Origin: Flavobacterium urocaniciphilum
GTDB lineage: Bacteria; Bacteroidota; Bacteroidia; Flavobacteriales; Flavobacteriaceae
Direction of reading: 5' to 3'
NCBI RefSeq assembly: GCF_900110615.1
Contig: NZ_FOEI01000001.1
Location: 310,001 to 374,000, forward strand
DNA: 64,000 nucleotides
The number at the start of each line of letters is the position of its first letter. The stretch's first letter is position 1. Of the stretch, positions 14,831 through 22,324 are shown piece after piece. The notes below the pieces were generated by a model. That model did not search any database and had not been told where the DNA came from. It saw only the letters and a program-made list of their open reading frames with translations. A program made the position numbers and the translations under genes.

Positions 14831-15724
14831 TAAGTCGACAAAATCTTTTGGGTTTTTGTAAATTTTTATATTCTCACTTAATAAATTTGGATGTATTAAT
14901 TCTGTTTTTCTACCTAATACAACTAATTCATTTTCGTTTTCATGGAGTAATTCTTTACTGACTTGTTTGATGTAATTATTTACTTCGTCATTTTCAGGTG
15001 CGACAGTTAAATAAGTTACAAATGTTATTTTATTAAAATGACGATTTAAATCTAACAAGCTATCAAATGGTAAACTGCTTCCTAAATAAATAGAATGATA
15101 ACCTTTGGCTGAAATTTGTTGATGTAGAAATAATAAACCTATTTCATGTATTTCATTAAAAGGCAAGTATAAAACAAATGTTTTTTCAGAATTAATCTTT
15201 GAGTTATTTAAATTGTTTTCTATCTGAATTAATATTTTCTGTTTTATTAAATTAGAAATAAAATGTTCGTGAGCAGGAGTAATGGTATTAGTTGCCCATA
15301 ATGTTCCTATTTCTTCTAATAAAGGAATAAACGTTTCAAAAAACACAACATTAAAATCCTTTGTTGAAATTAATTCATTGTATGTTTTTAAAAATAAACT
15401 TTGATCAAAATTAAGCATAGCCATTTTAAAGGCACTTATTACATGATTGTTTATTGTTTTTTCATTTTGAATTTTCAAAACGAACTGTTCAATTTCTTGA
15501 ATGCTTAAAGTTGATATTTTGGAAATTTTATATCCGAATTTTGTTAAAAGAACTACGTTTAATAACTTTTGAAGATTTTGAATGTCATACATTCTGATAT
15601 TCGTATCACTTCGCATAGGTTCTAAAAGATTGTATCTTTTTTCCCAAATACGAATCGTATGAGCTTTAATTCCTGAAAGATTTTCTAAATCTTTTATGTT
15701 AAAGGTAGATTTTATATTGTTCAT
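14825..15724 (-). CDS. MerR-type regulator with B12-binding domain (CarH/LitR-like)
   Basis: From ATG 15724 the protein has 299 residues. A MerR helix-turn-helix comes first ('TFNIKDLENLSGIKAHTIRI', then 'WEKRY' and 'SDTNIRMYD'). A helical linker domain carries W-x9-EH ('WATNTITPAHEH'), the signature of CarH-type photoreceptors. The C-terminal B12-binding fold shows E-x-H-x-x-G in 'NEIHEIG', where the His would be the lower cobalt ligand. CarH proteins use adenosylcobalamin to repress carotenoid genes in the dark and release DNA in light. The position directly before crtI-crtB-crtZ fits this. The longer frame to 15814 runs into the tRNA gene and is rejected. Confidence 0.9.
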   Translation of the reverse strand: MNNIKSTFNIKDLENLSGIKAHTIRIWEKRYNLLEPMRSDTNIRMYDIQNLQKLLNVVLLTKFGYKISKISTLSIQEIEQFVLKIQNEKTINNHVISAFKMAMLNFDQSLFLKTYNELISTKDFNVVFFETFIPLLEEIGTLWATNTITPAHEHFISNLIKQKILIQIENNLNNSKINSEKTFVLYLPFNEIHEIGLLFLHQQISAKGYHSIYLGSSLPFDSLLDLNRHFNKITFVTYLTVAPENDEVNNYIKQVSKELLHENENELVVLGRKTELIHPNLLSENIKIYKNPKDFVDLL

Positions 15725-15730
15725 CTTTTC

Positions 15731-15756
15731 TTGTAAATGATTAAACAAATTTACAA
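15731..15756 (-). promoter_or_regulatory. promoter of the carH-like gene with inverted repeat
   Basis: TAaaTTTG on the minus strand (15753-15746) is the likely -7 box, 22 bases before the ATG. A perfect inverted repeat TTGTAAAT-N10-ATTTACAA (15731-15738 and 15749-15756) overlaps it. The word TTAAACAAA (15741-15749) matches an arm of the crtI repeat. No good -33 TTG was found. Autoregulation is inferred. Confidence 0.55.
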
Positions 15757-15807
15757 AAAAATAAATATGAAATAGATGAATGTAAAAAGAAGTTAGGAAA
15801 GTTAAAG

Positions 15808-15889
15808 TGACCATGATCAGATTCGAACTGACACGCTTTGCAGCACCACCCCCTCAAGATGGCGAGTCTACCAATTTCTCCACATGGCC
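15808..15889 (-). tRNA. tRNA-Leu (anticodon GAG)
   Basis: The minus strand folds as a class II tRNA of 82 bases. The acceptor arm is GGCCATG with CATGGTC (one G-T pair), the anticodon stem CCATC with GGTGG encloses the loop TTGAGGG (anticodon GAG), there is a long variable arm, and the T arm is TCAGTTCGAATCTGA. The discriminator is A. The CCA end is not encoded. A terminator-like hairpin separates it from the upstream tRNA-Lys. Confidence 0.92.
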
Positions 15890-15896
15890 ATAAACA

Positions 15897-15928
15897 AAAA
15901 AAAGTTAAGCGAAATGCTTAACTTTTTT
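15897..15928 (-). terminator. symmetrical terminator between tRNA-Lys and tRNA-Leu
   Basis: GTTAAGC (15904-15910) and GCTTAAC (15916-15922), extended by A-runs pairing with T-runs, form a stem of about 13 bp around GAAAT, with T-runs on both strands. It lies directly after tRNA-Lys on the minus strand and before tRNA-Leu. It could end the Lys transcript or act as a processing site. Confidence 0.7.
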
Positions 15929-15929
15929 G

Positions 15930-16002
15930 TGACCCGGCTGGGATTCGAACCCAGGACCCCTACATTAAAAGTGTAATGCTCTACCAGCTGAGCTACCGAG
16001 TC
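15930..16002 (-). tRNA. tRNA-Lys (anticodon TTT), downstream copy
   Basis: A 73-base cloverleaf on the minus strand: acceptor GACTCGG with CCGGGTC, D arm GCTC/GAGC, anticodon loop CTTTTAA (anticodon TTT), T arm CTGGGTTCGAATCCCAG, discriminator A, no encoded CCA. It is identical to the copy at 16039-16111 and 36 bases downstream of it. Confidence 0.95.
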
Positions 16003-16038
16003 GGTTGCATATAAGTGAAATAAACTAGAAAAAATTTG

Positions 16039-16111
16039 TGACCCGGCTGGGATTCGAACCCAGGACCCCTACATTAAAAGTGTAATGCTCTACCAGCTGA
16101 GCTACCGAGTC
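16039..16111 (-). tRNA. tRNA-Lys (anticodon TTT), upstream copy
   Basis: Same 73-base sequence as the copy at 15930-16002, and the first gene of the tRNA cluster. It lies just downstream of a strong promoter (TTG-N19-TAtaTTTG) at 16137-16166. The identity of the two copies points to recent duplication or gene conversion. Confidence 0.95.
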
Positions 16112-16136
16112 TTAATTTATTTCCTTATTGCGGGTG

Positions 16137-16166
16137 CAAATATAAGACGATTTATTTATTATACAA
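16137..16166 (-). promoter_or_regulatory. tRNA cluster promoter (TTG-N19-TAtaTTTG)
   Basis: On the minus strand TTG (16166-16164) and TAtaTTTG (16144-16137) are separated by 19 bases, matching the Bacteroidota consensus. The -7 box ends 25 bases before the first tRNA-Lys, and a start near 16130 gives a short leader. Confidence 0.8.
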
Positions 16167-16410
16167 TAAAAATTTAGGGTATTTTTTGTATTTTTTTTTA
16201 GTTCGACTTTATTCTTTTTAAAATCAATAGTTTAGGAGTTTTAGTAATAAATTGAATCTTTAAAGAATGTAACTTAAAATGTAATTTGTAGTCTATTTTT
16301 TTATTATAAGTATAAAGAAAAAGGAATGTTATTTATCTAAAAAATCATTTTAGATCTAGTTTTTTTAAAAATAAATTAAAATTTGAAAAAAGCGACATTA
16401 GATTTTGACT

Positions 16411-16418
16411 TATATTTG
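16411..16418 (+). promoter_or_regulatory. -7 box of aroK
   Basis: TAtaTTTG lies 17 bases before the aroK ATG. The nearest upstream TTG is 25 bases away (16383-16385), longer than ideal, so the -33 part is uncertain. Confidence 0.5.
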
Positions 16419-16435
16419 AAGTAAATTATTGAAAT

Positions 16436-16954
16436 ATGAAAATTGTACTATTAGGTTATATGGGTTCAGGAAAAAGTGCTATAGGGAAATATTTAGCAGA
16501 AAAATTGAATTATGAATTTGTAGATCTGGATGTTTATATTTCTAATAAACTAAATATGTCTATAGTTTCTATTTTTGAAACAAGAGGAGAATTGTATTTC
16601 CGTAAATTAGAACATCAGTTCTTACAAGAAATATTAAATACAGAAGATAAGTTTGTCCTTTCTTTAGGCGGAGGTACTCCGTGTTACTATAATAACTATG
16701 AATATTATTATGGTAAAAAAGACATTTCTTCTTTTTACTTAAAAGCTTCAATTGCTACTTTATTTGATAGATTGATACACGATAAAGCCAATCGTCCATT
16801 AATAAATACATTCTCAGACGAAGAATTAAAGGAATTTATCGCTAAGCATTTATTTGAAAGAAATGAATTTTACACAAAAGCCGATCATGTAATAGATGTT
16901 AATGATAAATCTATTACTAGTATTTCAGAAGAAATTCTGAGTATTTTAGCTTAA
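16436..16954 (+). CDS. aroK: shikimate kinase AroK
   Basis: A 172-residue P-loop kinase. Walker A is 'LLGYMGSGKSAIGKYLA' (residues 4-20), the shikimate-binding Asp is in 'FVDLDVYI', the Arg is in 'FETRGELYFRKLEH', and the 'LSLGGGTPCY' substrate loop is present. The lid Arg may be in 'DKANRPLI' (residues about 116-123). It phosphorylates shikimate at O3 in aromatic amino-acid synthesis. The gene stands alone, and its last 9 bases overlap the convergent phosphoribosyltransferase gene. aroE lies elsewhere in this window (49392-50150). Confidence 0.95.
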   Translation: MKIVLLGYMGSGKSAIGKYLAEKLNYEFVDLDVYISNKLNMSIVSIFETRGELYFRKLEHQFLQEILNTEDKFVLSLGGGTPCYYNNYEYYYGKKDISSFYLKASIATLFDRLIHDKANRPLINTFSDEELKEFIAKHLFERNEFYTKADHVIDVNDKSITSISEEILSILA

Positions 16955-17440
16955 ATACACATAAGAATTATTCTCTTCAAAAATTACTTGAACATGTTCT
17001 TGTAATGAAGTAGAAAGAGAAAGTCCTTTAAAGTCAGCTTTTACAGGGTATTTTTTATGATTTCGATCAATTAAAACGGCAGTTTTGAATTTACTTAAAG
17101 GGACATTTAAAAAATGCTTTATAGCGTAAATTAAAGTAGCGCCAGAATTTAAAACATCATCTACTAAAACTAAATTTTTTCCACTGTAATCTTCTGATGA
17201 TAAAGAAGTAATGATATCATCAGATGGATTTTGCTTATTAATTTTAACTTCACAAATATTAACTTTTATATCACTTATTTGTTCTAATTGATTGGCTAAT
17301 TTTTGTGCAAAAACAAAACCACTATTTGAAATTCCTGCAATAACTAACTCAGATTCATTGGCAAATGTTTCATAAATTTGATACGCAATTCGTTTCGTTT
17401 TATGTTCTATTTCTTGGTGTGTTAAAATAATATTTTGCAT
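16946..17440 (-). CDS. phosphoribosyltransferase family protein (PyrR/HPRT-like)
   Basis: A 164-residue type I phosphoribosyltransferase. The PRPP-binding loop is 'NLVLVDDVLNSGATLIYA' (residues about 89-106) and the upstream PPi-loop region is 'VIAGISNSGFVFAQKLA'. The length is near that of PyrR or small purine PRTases, but the key base-recognition segment cannot be assigned by eye. It would act in nucleotide salvage or regulation in the cytoplasm. It lies 6 bases after the methyltransferase gene, forming a three-gene run (S4 protein, methyltransferase, PRTase). Confidence 0.85.
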   Translation of the reverse strand: MQNIILTHQEIEHKTKRIAYQIYETFANESELVIAGISNSGFVFAQKLANQLEQISDIKVNICEVKINKQNPSDDIITSLSSEDYSGKNLVLVDDVLNSGATLIYAIKHFLNVPLSKFKTAVLIDRNHKKYPVKADFKGLSLSTSLQEHVQVIFEENNSYVYLS

Positions 17441-17446
17441 GTTGTG

Positions 17447-18034
17447 TTATTTTTTTTCAAATGTAAAAAACAATTCTCTATTGGCACGAGGTTTTATTGA
17501 ATTATATGCTTTTTCTAATGTTTTAATCGTGAATTTTTCCGAAAATAAGTTAAAATATTCTTCTTTACTTCCTCCAAAAGGTGGCCCTTCTTCAGTTAAA
17601 GGGAAATCAAATAGTAATCCCGCAAGTTTACCTTTTTTATTAAGTAAATTATGCATGTGAGTAACATAGTTTTGTCTTAATTGAGGATCTAATGCGCAGA
17701 AAAAAGTTTGCTCAATAATTAAATCATATTTTGTTTCGTGATTAAAAAAATCATCATGAATTAAATGTTTTTGATAATCTGGATTTCTTTTTGAAATATT
17801 TTTAAGAGGTTGTTCTGCAATATCAATTACGAAAGTGTTTAAAAACCCTTTCTCAATTAAATAATCTAATTCATAGGCATTGCCTGCTCCAGGAATTAAA
17901 ATTTTAATGGATTTATCTTCTAATTGATCAAAATATTCTTTTAATGGATAGGAGATTTTTCCAATATCCCAACCAGTTTCATTAGACGTCCATCTATTTT
18001 GCCAATATTCTTTATTCAAAAAAGTCTTCATCAC
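17447..18034 (-). CDS. TPMT-like SAM-dependent methyltransferase
   Basis: A 195-residue protein of the thiopurine S-methyltransferase family. The N-terminal 'YWQNRWTSNETGWDIGKIS' is the family hallmark, the SAM-binding motif I is 'ILIPGAGNAYELDYL' (about residues 45-59), and 'IIEQTFFCALDP' (about 103-114) follows. In bacteria the family methylates thiols, selenium or tellurium compounds, or is of unknown substrate. Two consecutive ATGs open the frame (18034 and 18031). The start overlaps the end of the S4 protein gene by 23 bases, so the two are coupled. Confidence 0.9.
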   Translation of the reverse strand: MMKTFLNKEYWQNRWTSNETGWDIGKISYPLKEYFDQLEDKSIKILIPGAGNAYELDYLIEKGFLNTFVIDIAEQPLKNISKRNPDYQKHLIHDDFFNHETKYDLIIEQTFFCALDPQLRQNYVTHMHNLLNKKGKLAGLLFDFPLTEEGPPFGGSKEEYFNLFSEKFTIKTLEKAYNSIKPRANRELFFTFEKK

Positions 18035-18395
18035 TTACAGTATAATCGTCAATATCTCTTCTGTCTTTTTTTGTAGGTCTACCAGTTCCTCTTGCTCTAT
18101 AATGCTCTTTTGCCAATTTTAACATTTCTAAATGCTCAAAAGCTTCAGCTGGAGTTTCATCTTTTCTATAAATATCAACCAATTTTGCACCAACACGATT
18201 TTGTGGGATATCTAATACTTTTATGATGTAGTTGATTTGATCTTTTCTTAAAGTAATTTTATCCATTGGAAATACTTCTCTAGAAGCCTTTGCTGTTTGT
18301 TCATTTACTGAAACATGACCCTTTTTTATAGCATCAGCAGCTAGTCCTCGAGTTTTAAAATATCTCGTACACCACAAATATTTGTCAATTCGCAT
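18012..18395 (-). CDS. S4-domain RNA-binding protein (Hsp15/HslR-like)
   Basis: A 127-residue protein. The S4 RNA-binding domain occupies the N-terminal 60 residues ('MRIDKYLWCTRYFKTRGLAA' and 'IKKGHVSVNEQTAKASREV'). A basic tail with 'HYRARGTGRPTKKDRRDID' and an acidic end follow. This is the layout of Hsp15, which binds stalled 50S subunits carrying nascent chains. The gene is the first of a run with the methyltransferase and the phosphoribosyltransferase. The domain call is firm; the Hsp15 function is inferred from similar length and tail. Confidence 0.9.
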   Translation of the reverse strand: MRIDKYLWCTRYFKTRGLAADAIKKGHVSVNEQTAKASREVFPMDKITLRKDQINYIIKVLDIPQNRVGAKLVDIYRKDETPAEAFEHLEMLKLAKEHYRARGTGRPTKKDRRDIDDYTVSDEDFFE

Positions 18396-18420
18396 AAAAT
18401 TTAAAAATCAATGTTAATAT

Positions 18421-18451
18421 TTGTACAAAAATAAATGAAAATCGTATCTTG
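18421..18451 (+). promoter_or_regulatory. probable promoter of the FKBP lipoprotein gene
   Basis: TTG (18421-18423), 21 bases, then TAtcTTG (18445-18451): one T short of the -7 consensus. It is 30 bases upstream of the start codon in the divergent gap with the S4 gene. Confidence 0.45.
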
Positions 18452-18480
18452 CGCTCACATTTATTATAAAATTATTTAAA

Positions 18481-19386
18481 ATGAAATTTTCAAGCAAATT
18501 ATTACTTTTATTACCTTTTATATTTTTAATGGTAGGTTGTCCAAAGGATGATTCACCAACACAAGAACCTGCTAGAGATTATTTAGAAGTATATAATGAA
18601 GATATTGCTGAAATTGAAGATTTCATGGATACTCATTTCATGACTGTTGATGGTGATTATAATGTTTCTTTTACTGAAATAACTCCAAGTACACCAGGAA
18701 CTGCAATTTCAGATCGATCAGATTTAGATTTTAAAATCGTAAATAAAAACGGTGTCGATCACAAATTATATTTTATAAAGTTAAGAGAAGGAATTGGTGA
18801 AAACCCAACTAAATTAGATTCTGTATTTACTTCATATAAAGGTTTTAAAACAGATTTAACTTCATTCGATACAGCGCCAAACCCAATTTGGTTACAATTA
18901 CAAGATGTAATTAAGGGATGGCAAGAATTGTTTCCGGAATTTAAATCAGGTACTTCAACAACAAATATGACTACTGGTATTACAACATATAATGATTATG
19001 GTGCAGGTGTTATGTTTGTTCCTTCAGGATTAGGGTATTTTAATGTAGCGCCAACATCAATAGGTGGATATACTCCTATTATATTCAATTTTAAATTGAT
19101 GAACGTAAGATATAAAGATCATGATGGTGATAAAATATTATCAAAAGAAGAATATTTAGGAACCGGTTTAGTTTCTGGGACTGCTATAGATACTGATGGT
19201 GATGGAAATCCAGATTATGCGGACGTAGATGATGATGCAGATGGTGTAATTACTAAGAAAGAATTGAGAGATAGAAATCTAATTACACCTATTCCTAAAG
19301 ATGCTAAAGGATATTATATTTATTCGAGTATACCAACTTGTGGGTCAGGTAATAAGTTACATTTAAATCCTTCTTGTCAACAATAA
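18481..19386 (+). CDS. FKBP-type prolyl isomerase lipoprotein with EF-hand-like loops
   Basis: This 301-residue protein has a lipoprotein signal ending at 'FLMVGCPKDD', with the Cys at residue 20. The C-terminal part of an FKBP domain is recognisable in 'GVMFVPSGLGYF' and 'YTPIIFNFKLMNV' (about residues 177-212). Right after it come calcium-binding type loops: DHDGDKILSKEE, a DTDGDGNPD segment and DDDADGVITKKE. A Cys-containing tail ends the protein. Flavobacteria have several such FKBP lipoproteins, some linked to gliding motility (GldI); this one lacks proof of that role. It is expected to be attached to the outer membrane facing the periplasm. It is transcribed alone, with a strong terminator. 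Confidence 0.85.
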   Translation: MKFSSKLLLLLPFIFLMVGCPKDDSPTQEPARDYLEVYNEDIAEIEDFMDTHFMTVDGDYNVSFTEITPSTPGTAISDRSDLDFKIVNKNGVDHKLYFIKLREGIGENPTKLDSVFTSYKGFKTDLTSFDTAPNPIWLQLQDVIKGWQELFPEFKSGTSTTNMTTGITTYNDYGAGVMFVPSGLGYFNVAPTSIGGYTPIIFNFKLMNVRYKDHDGDKILSKEEYLGTGLVSGTAIDTDGDGNPDYADVDDDADGVITKKELRDRNLITPIPKDAKGYYIYSSIPTCGSGNKLHLNPSCQQ

Positions 19387-19390
19387 GTTA

Positions 19391-19418
19391 AATCCCGATA
19401 TAATCGGGATTTTTTTTT
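19391..19418 (+). terminator. terminator after the FKBP lipoprotein gene
   Basis: AATCCCGAT (19391-19399) pairs with ATCGGGATT (19403-19411) over a 3-base loop, followed by eight or more T. Its T-run runs directly into the -33 TTG of the dapD promoter. Confidence 0.92.
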
Positions 19419-19447
19419 GTTAAAAAAAAGATGTTACTTTATCTTTG
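19417..19447 (+). promoter_or_regulatory. dapD promoter (TTG-N20-TAtcTTTG)
   Basis: TTG at 19417-19419, in the tail of the upstream terminator, and TAtcTTTG at 19440-19447 are 20 bases apart. Transcription should start near 19453, about 10 bases before the dapD ATG at 19463, which supports that start codon. Confidence 0.75.
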
Positions 19448-19462
19448 CTAAAAATTTTTCAA

Positions 19463-20278
19463 ATGACACAATTACAAGAAATTATTGAAAATGCGTGGGA
19501 AAACCGCGAATTATTACAGGAAAACACAACACAAAATGCAATTAGAGAAGTTGTTGAGTTATTAGATAACGGAAAATTACGTGTTGCTGAGCCTACTGAA
19601 AATGGATGGCAAGTGAACGAATGGGTGAAGAAAGCTGTAGTAATGTATTTCCCAATTCAAAAAATGGAAACATTAGAAGCTGGCATTTTCGAATATCATG
19701 ATAAAATTCCATTGAAAAGAAATTTTGCTGAAAAAGGAATTCGTGTAGTACCAAATGCTGTTGCTCGTCATGGAGCTTATATTTCTAAAGGTGTAATTAT
19801 GATGCCTTCTTATGTAAATATTGGTGCTTATGTAGATGAAGGAACTATGGTTGATACATGGGCTACTGTTGGTAGTTGTGCTCAAATTGGTAAAGATGTA
19901 CATTTAAGTGGTGGTGTAGGAATAGGTGGCGTTTTAGAACCTTTACAAGCAGCTCCAGTTATTGTTGAAGATGGTGCTTTTATCGGATCACGTTGTATTG
20001 TTGTTGAAGGTGTAAGAGTGGAAAAAGAAGCGGTATTAGGTGCTAATGTATGTTTAACTGCTTCAACTAAAATTATTGATGTAACAGGTGACGAACCAAT
20101 CGAATATAAAGGTGTGGTTCCTGCACGTTCAGTAGTTATTCCTGGAACGTATGCTAAAAAATTTGCCGCTGGTGAATATCAAGTTCCATGTGCATTAATT
20201 ATTGGTAAACGTAAACCATCAACTGATTTAAAAACATCATTAAATGATGCTTTAAGAGAATATAACGTTGCAGTATAA
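19463..20278 (+). CDS. dapD: tetrahydrodipicolinate N-succinyltransferase DapD
   Basis: From ATG 19463 ('MTQLQEIIENAWENRELL') the protein has 271 residues, the normal DapD length. The left-handed beta-helix hexapeptide repeats lie in the middle ('MMPSYVNIGAYVDEGTMVDT', then 'GSCAQIGKDVHLSGGVGIGG'), and the ending 'RKPSTDLKTSLNDALREYNV' is typical. DapD succinylates tetrahydrodipicolinate in the lysine and diaminopimelate pathway. A TTG-started longer frame (19445) lies upstream of the likely transcription start and is rejected. The next gene (GT2) starts 4 bases after the stop, so the polysaccharide genes may be read from this promoter. Confidence 0.96.
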   Translation: MTQLQEIIENAWENRELLQENTTQNAIREVVELLDNGKLRVAEPTENGWQVNEWVKKAVVMYFPIQKMETLEAGIFEYHDKIPLKRNFAEKGIRVVPNAVARHGAYISKGVIMMPSYVNIGAYVDEGTMVDTWATVGSCAQIGKDVHLSGGVGIGGVLEPLQAAPVIVEDGAFIGSRCIVVEGVRVEKEAVLGANVCLTASTKIIDVTGDEPIEYKGVVPARSVVIPGTYAKKFAAGEYQVPCALIIGKRKPSTDLKTSLNDALREYNVAV

Positions 20279-20282
20279 GTAA

Positions 20283-21257
20283 GTGAATAAATTATCCATA
20301 ATAATTGTAAACTATAAAGGATGGAATGCTCTAGAAGAATGTTTAGATTCTCTAGAGCATATTCGTTCTGAAAAGTTATCGTTAGAAGTTATTGTGGTAG
20401 ATAATTGTTCGAATGATGGAAAATTTGAAATTTTTCAAGCAAAACATTCCAACTTCAATTTTATTTTAAATTCTGGAAACTATGGTTTTGCTAATGGTTG
20501 TAATCTTGGTGCTGTAAATGCAACTTCAGATTATTACTTGTTTTTAAATCCAGATACCAAAGTCAATCAAGTTGATTTAGAAAATTATTTTCAATCCTAT
20601 TTAAATCATCCTGAAATTGCCTTACTTTCTTGTTTGCAAATCGATGAACAAGGAAAATATTATAAACAACAAAATTTATTTCCAACTTTTGTTACTTTCT
20701 TCGGAATTCCAAGAGCAATTTATAAGAAGCTTTTTAAGGCTAAAATTCATTCTACAATTAATAATAATGATGAGTTTTTGTATCCTGATTGGGTTACTGG
20801 CGCTGTCATTTTAATTAGTAAATCGTGGTTTGATAAAGTACAAGGCTGGAACGAAGATTTTTGGATGTACATGGAAGATGTCGATTTGTGTAAAAGAGTA
20901 TTCGATAATGGAGGAAAAGTTGCGGTTTTAAAATCGGCGATTATTTTTCATAAACATGGCGGCGCTTCTCGAATTAATGTAACTACAAAAGCCTTAACGA
21001 AAACAGAAGTGTTGATTTCTAAACATGTTTATATTTCGAATAATTTTACTAAAATCACTGGTTTTTTTCTACACATTAGATTGATTTTTGGTGTGATTTT
21101 AGAGAAATTACTATTGACATTACTTTCATTACCTTTATTCTTTATCAAAAAGCTACAAGTAAATCGACTAATTTTTAAAAATTATTTGACTTATTTATTT
21201 AGTGTTATTTTAAATCAATCGTTTATTAGTCCACGTTCCGTAAATTTTAAAAAATAA
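20283..21257 (+). CDS. glycosyltransferase family 2 (WbbL-like)
   Basis: A 324-residue GT2 enzyme starting at GTG 20283, 4 bases after dapD. The nucleotide-sugar fold is clear: 'SIIIVNYKGWNALEECLDSL' and 'VVDNCSNDGKFEIFQ'. The DxD-like motif is in 'YLFLNPDTKV', and the acceptor-side acid is in 'FWMYMEDVDLCKRVFDNGGK'. The C-terminus carries an amphipathic or membrane segment (about residues 258-300). WbbL-type enzymes transfer rhamnose or similar sugars to lipid-linked glycans. It is the first gene of the surface-glycan region and just ahead of a GT9 enzyme, which suggests work on the LPS core or O-antigen. Confidence 0.92.
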   Translation: MNKLSIIIVNYKGWNALEECLDSLEHIRSEKLSLEVIVVDNCSNDGKFEIFQAKHSNFNFILNSGNYGFANGCNLGAVNATSDYYLFLNPDTKVNQVDLENYFQSYLNHPEIALLSCLQIDEQGKYYKQQNLFPTFVTFFGIPRAIYKKLFKAKIHSTINNNDEFLYPDWVTGAVILISKSWFDKVQGWNEDFWMYMEDVDLCKRVFDNGGKVAVLKSAIIFHKHGGASRINVTTKALTKTEVLISKHVYISNNFTKITGFFLHIRLIFGVILEKLLLTLLSLPLFFIKKLQVNRLIFKNYLTYLFSVILNQSFISPRSVNFKK

Positions 21258-21262
21258 ATTGC

Positions 21263-22324
21263 ATGAAGATTTTAGTGATTCAACAAAAAATGATTGGTGA
21301 CGTTTTAGTAAGTTCTATTTTATGTGAAAACTTAAGATTGGCATATCCTAACGCTCAAATCGATTATTTGATTTATGATTCAACTAAAACGGTTGTTGAT
21401 GGTGCAACATTTATTGATAATTTAATTCTGTTTACAGAAAAACAAAGAAATTCAAAACTAGAATTATTCAAGTTTATTTTAAAAATTCGAAAAGCGAAAT
21501 ACGATGTAATTATCGATCCGTATTCGAAATTAGAAAGTTGGTTATTAGTTTATTTTTCTGGTGCAAAAAGAACCATTTCTTTCGAGAAAAAAGGAAGAAA
21601 TTTCATTTATACGGATGTTGTAAAACGCAGAGAAGATTATACTTCTAATTTAGGTTTGATTATTGAACAACGATTGGCTTTATTAGAACCACTTAATGTT
21701 GAGAAAAAAGTAACTTTTCCAACTATACACGTTAGTGATTCAGAAAAAGAATTTGCTAAAAATGTTTTTCAAAAACACAATATTGATGCTACTAGAAAAA
21801 CTGTAATGGTGAGCATTATTGGAAGTGAAATGAGTAAAACGTATCCGTTGCATTATATGGCTAAAGTCATTGATTTTATTGCCGATTCTAGTAATGTAAA
21901 CATACTTTTCAATTATATTCCGAAGCAAATTGAAGATGCTAAAGTGATTTATAACGGTTGTTCAACATCAACCAAACAGAAAATTTATTTTGATGTTATT
22001 GGTGGTTCCATTCGTGAGTTTATTGCTATTATGAATCAGTGCGACATAATTATTGGAAACGATGGTGGAGCCATAAACATGGCAAAAGCATTACAAAAGC
22101 CTTCATTTGTTATTTTTTCACCTTGGATTGACAAACGTGGTTGGTCTTTAAATGAAGACGGAAAGATGCATATTTCTTTTCATTTAAATGAATTGAAACC
22201 AGAATTGTTTACAAATAAAACTTGGAAAATGATTAAGGAGGAAAATGATGAGTTGTATGCCGAGTTTAAACCAGAATTAATTCAAAATCAACTTAAAGAC
22301 TTTTTAACTAGACATATTGGTTAA
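21263..22324 (+). CDS. glycosyltransferase family 9 (heptosyltransferase-like)
   Basis: The 353-residue protein has the GT9 signature at its N-terminus ('ILVIQQKMIGDVLVSSILCE', then 'YPNAQIDYLIYD') and the sugar-nucleotide site in the C-terminal half ('CDIIIGNDGGAINMAKALQK', then 'FVIFSPW'). Such enzymes add heptose or other sugars to the LPS inner core in the cytoplasm. It follows the GT2 gene by 5 bases. Its 3' end overlaps the convergent GT2 gene at 22308 by 17 bases. The donor sugar cannot be read from the sequence. Confidence 0.92.
   Translation: MKILVIQQKMIGDVLVSSILCENLRLAYPNAQIDYLIYDSTKTVVDGATFIDNLILFTEKQRNSKLELFKFILKIRKAKYDVIIDPYSKLESWLLVYFSGAKRTISFEKKGRNFIYTDVVKRREDYTSNLGLIIEQRLALLEPLNVEKKVTFPTIHVSDSEKEFAKNVFQKHNIDATRKTVMVSIIGSEMSKTYPLHYMAKVIDFIADSSNVNILFNYIPKQIEDAKVIYNGCSTSTKQKIYFDVIGGSIREFIAIMNQCDIIIGNDGGAINMAKALQKPSFVIFSPWIDKRGWSLNEDGKMHISFHLNELKPELFTNKTWKMIKEENDELYAEFKPELIQNQLKDFLTRHIG

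Larger units (their letters stand above)
16112..16435. other. intergenic region between the tRNA cluster and aroK
   Basis: These 324 bases hold the leftward tRNA promoter (16137-16166) and the rightward aroK -7 box (16411-16418). The rest (16170-16400) is very A/T-rich, with many T- and A-runs and no open frame, hairpin or repeat that I can support. Confidence 0.6.

Noticed and set aside
15725..15814. Longer start of the carH-like gene at 15814
   Set aside because: The extension is read from inside tRNA-Leu (15808-15889) and would put a hydrophobic tail before the helix-turn-helix.
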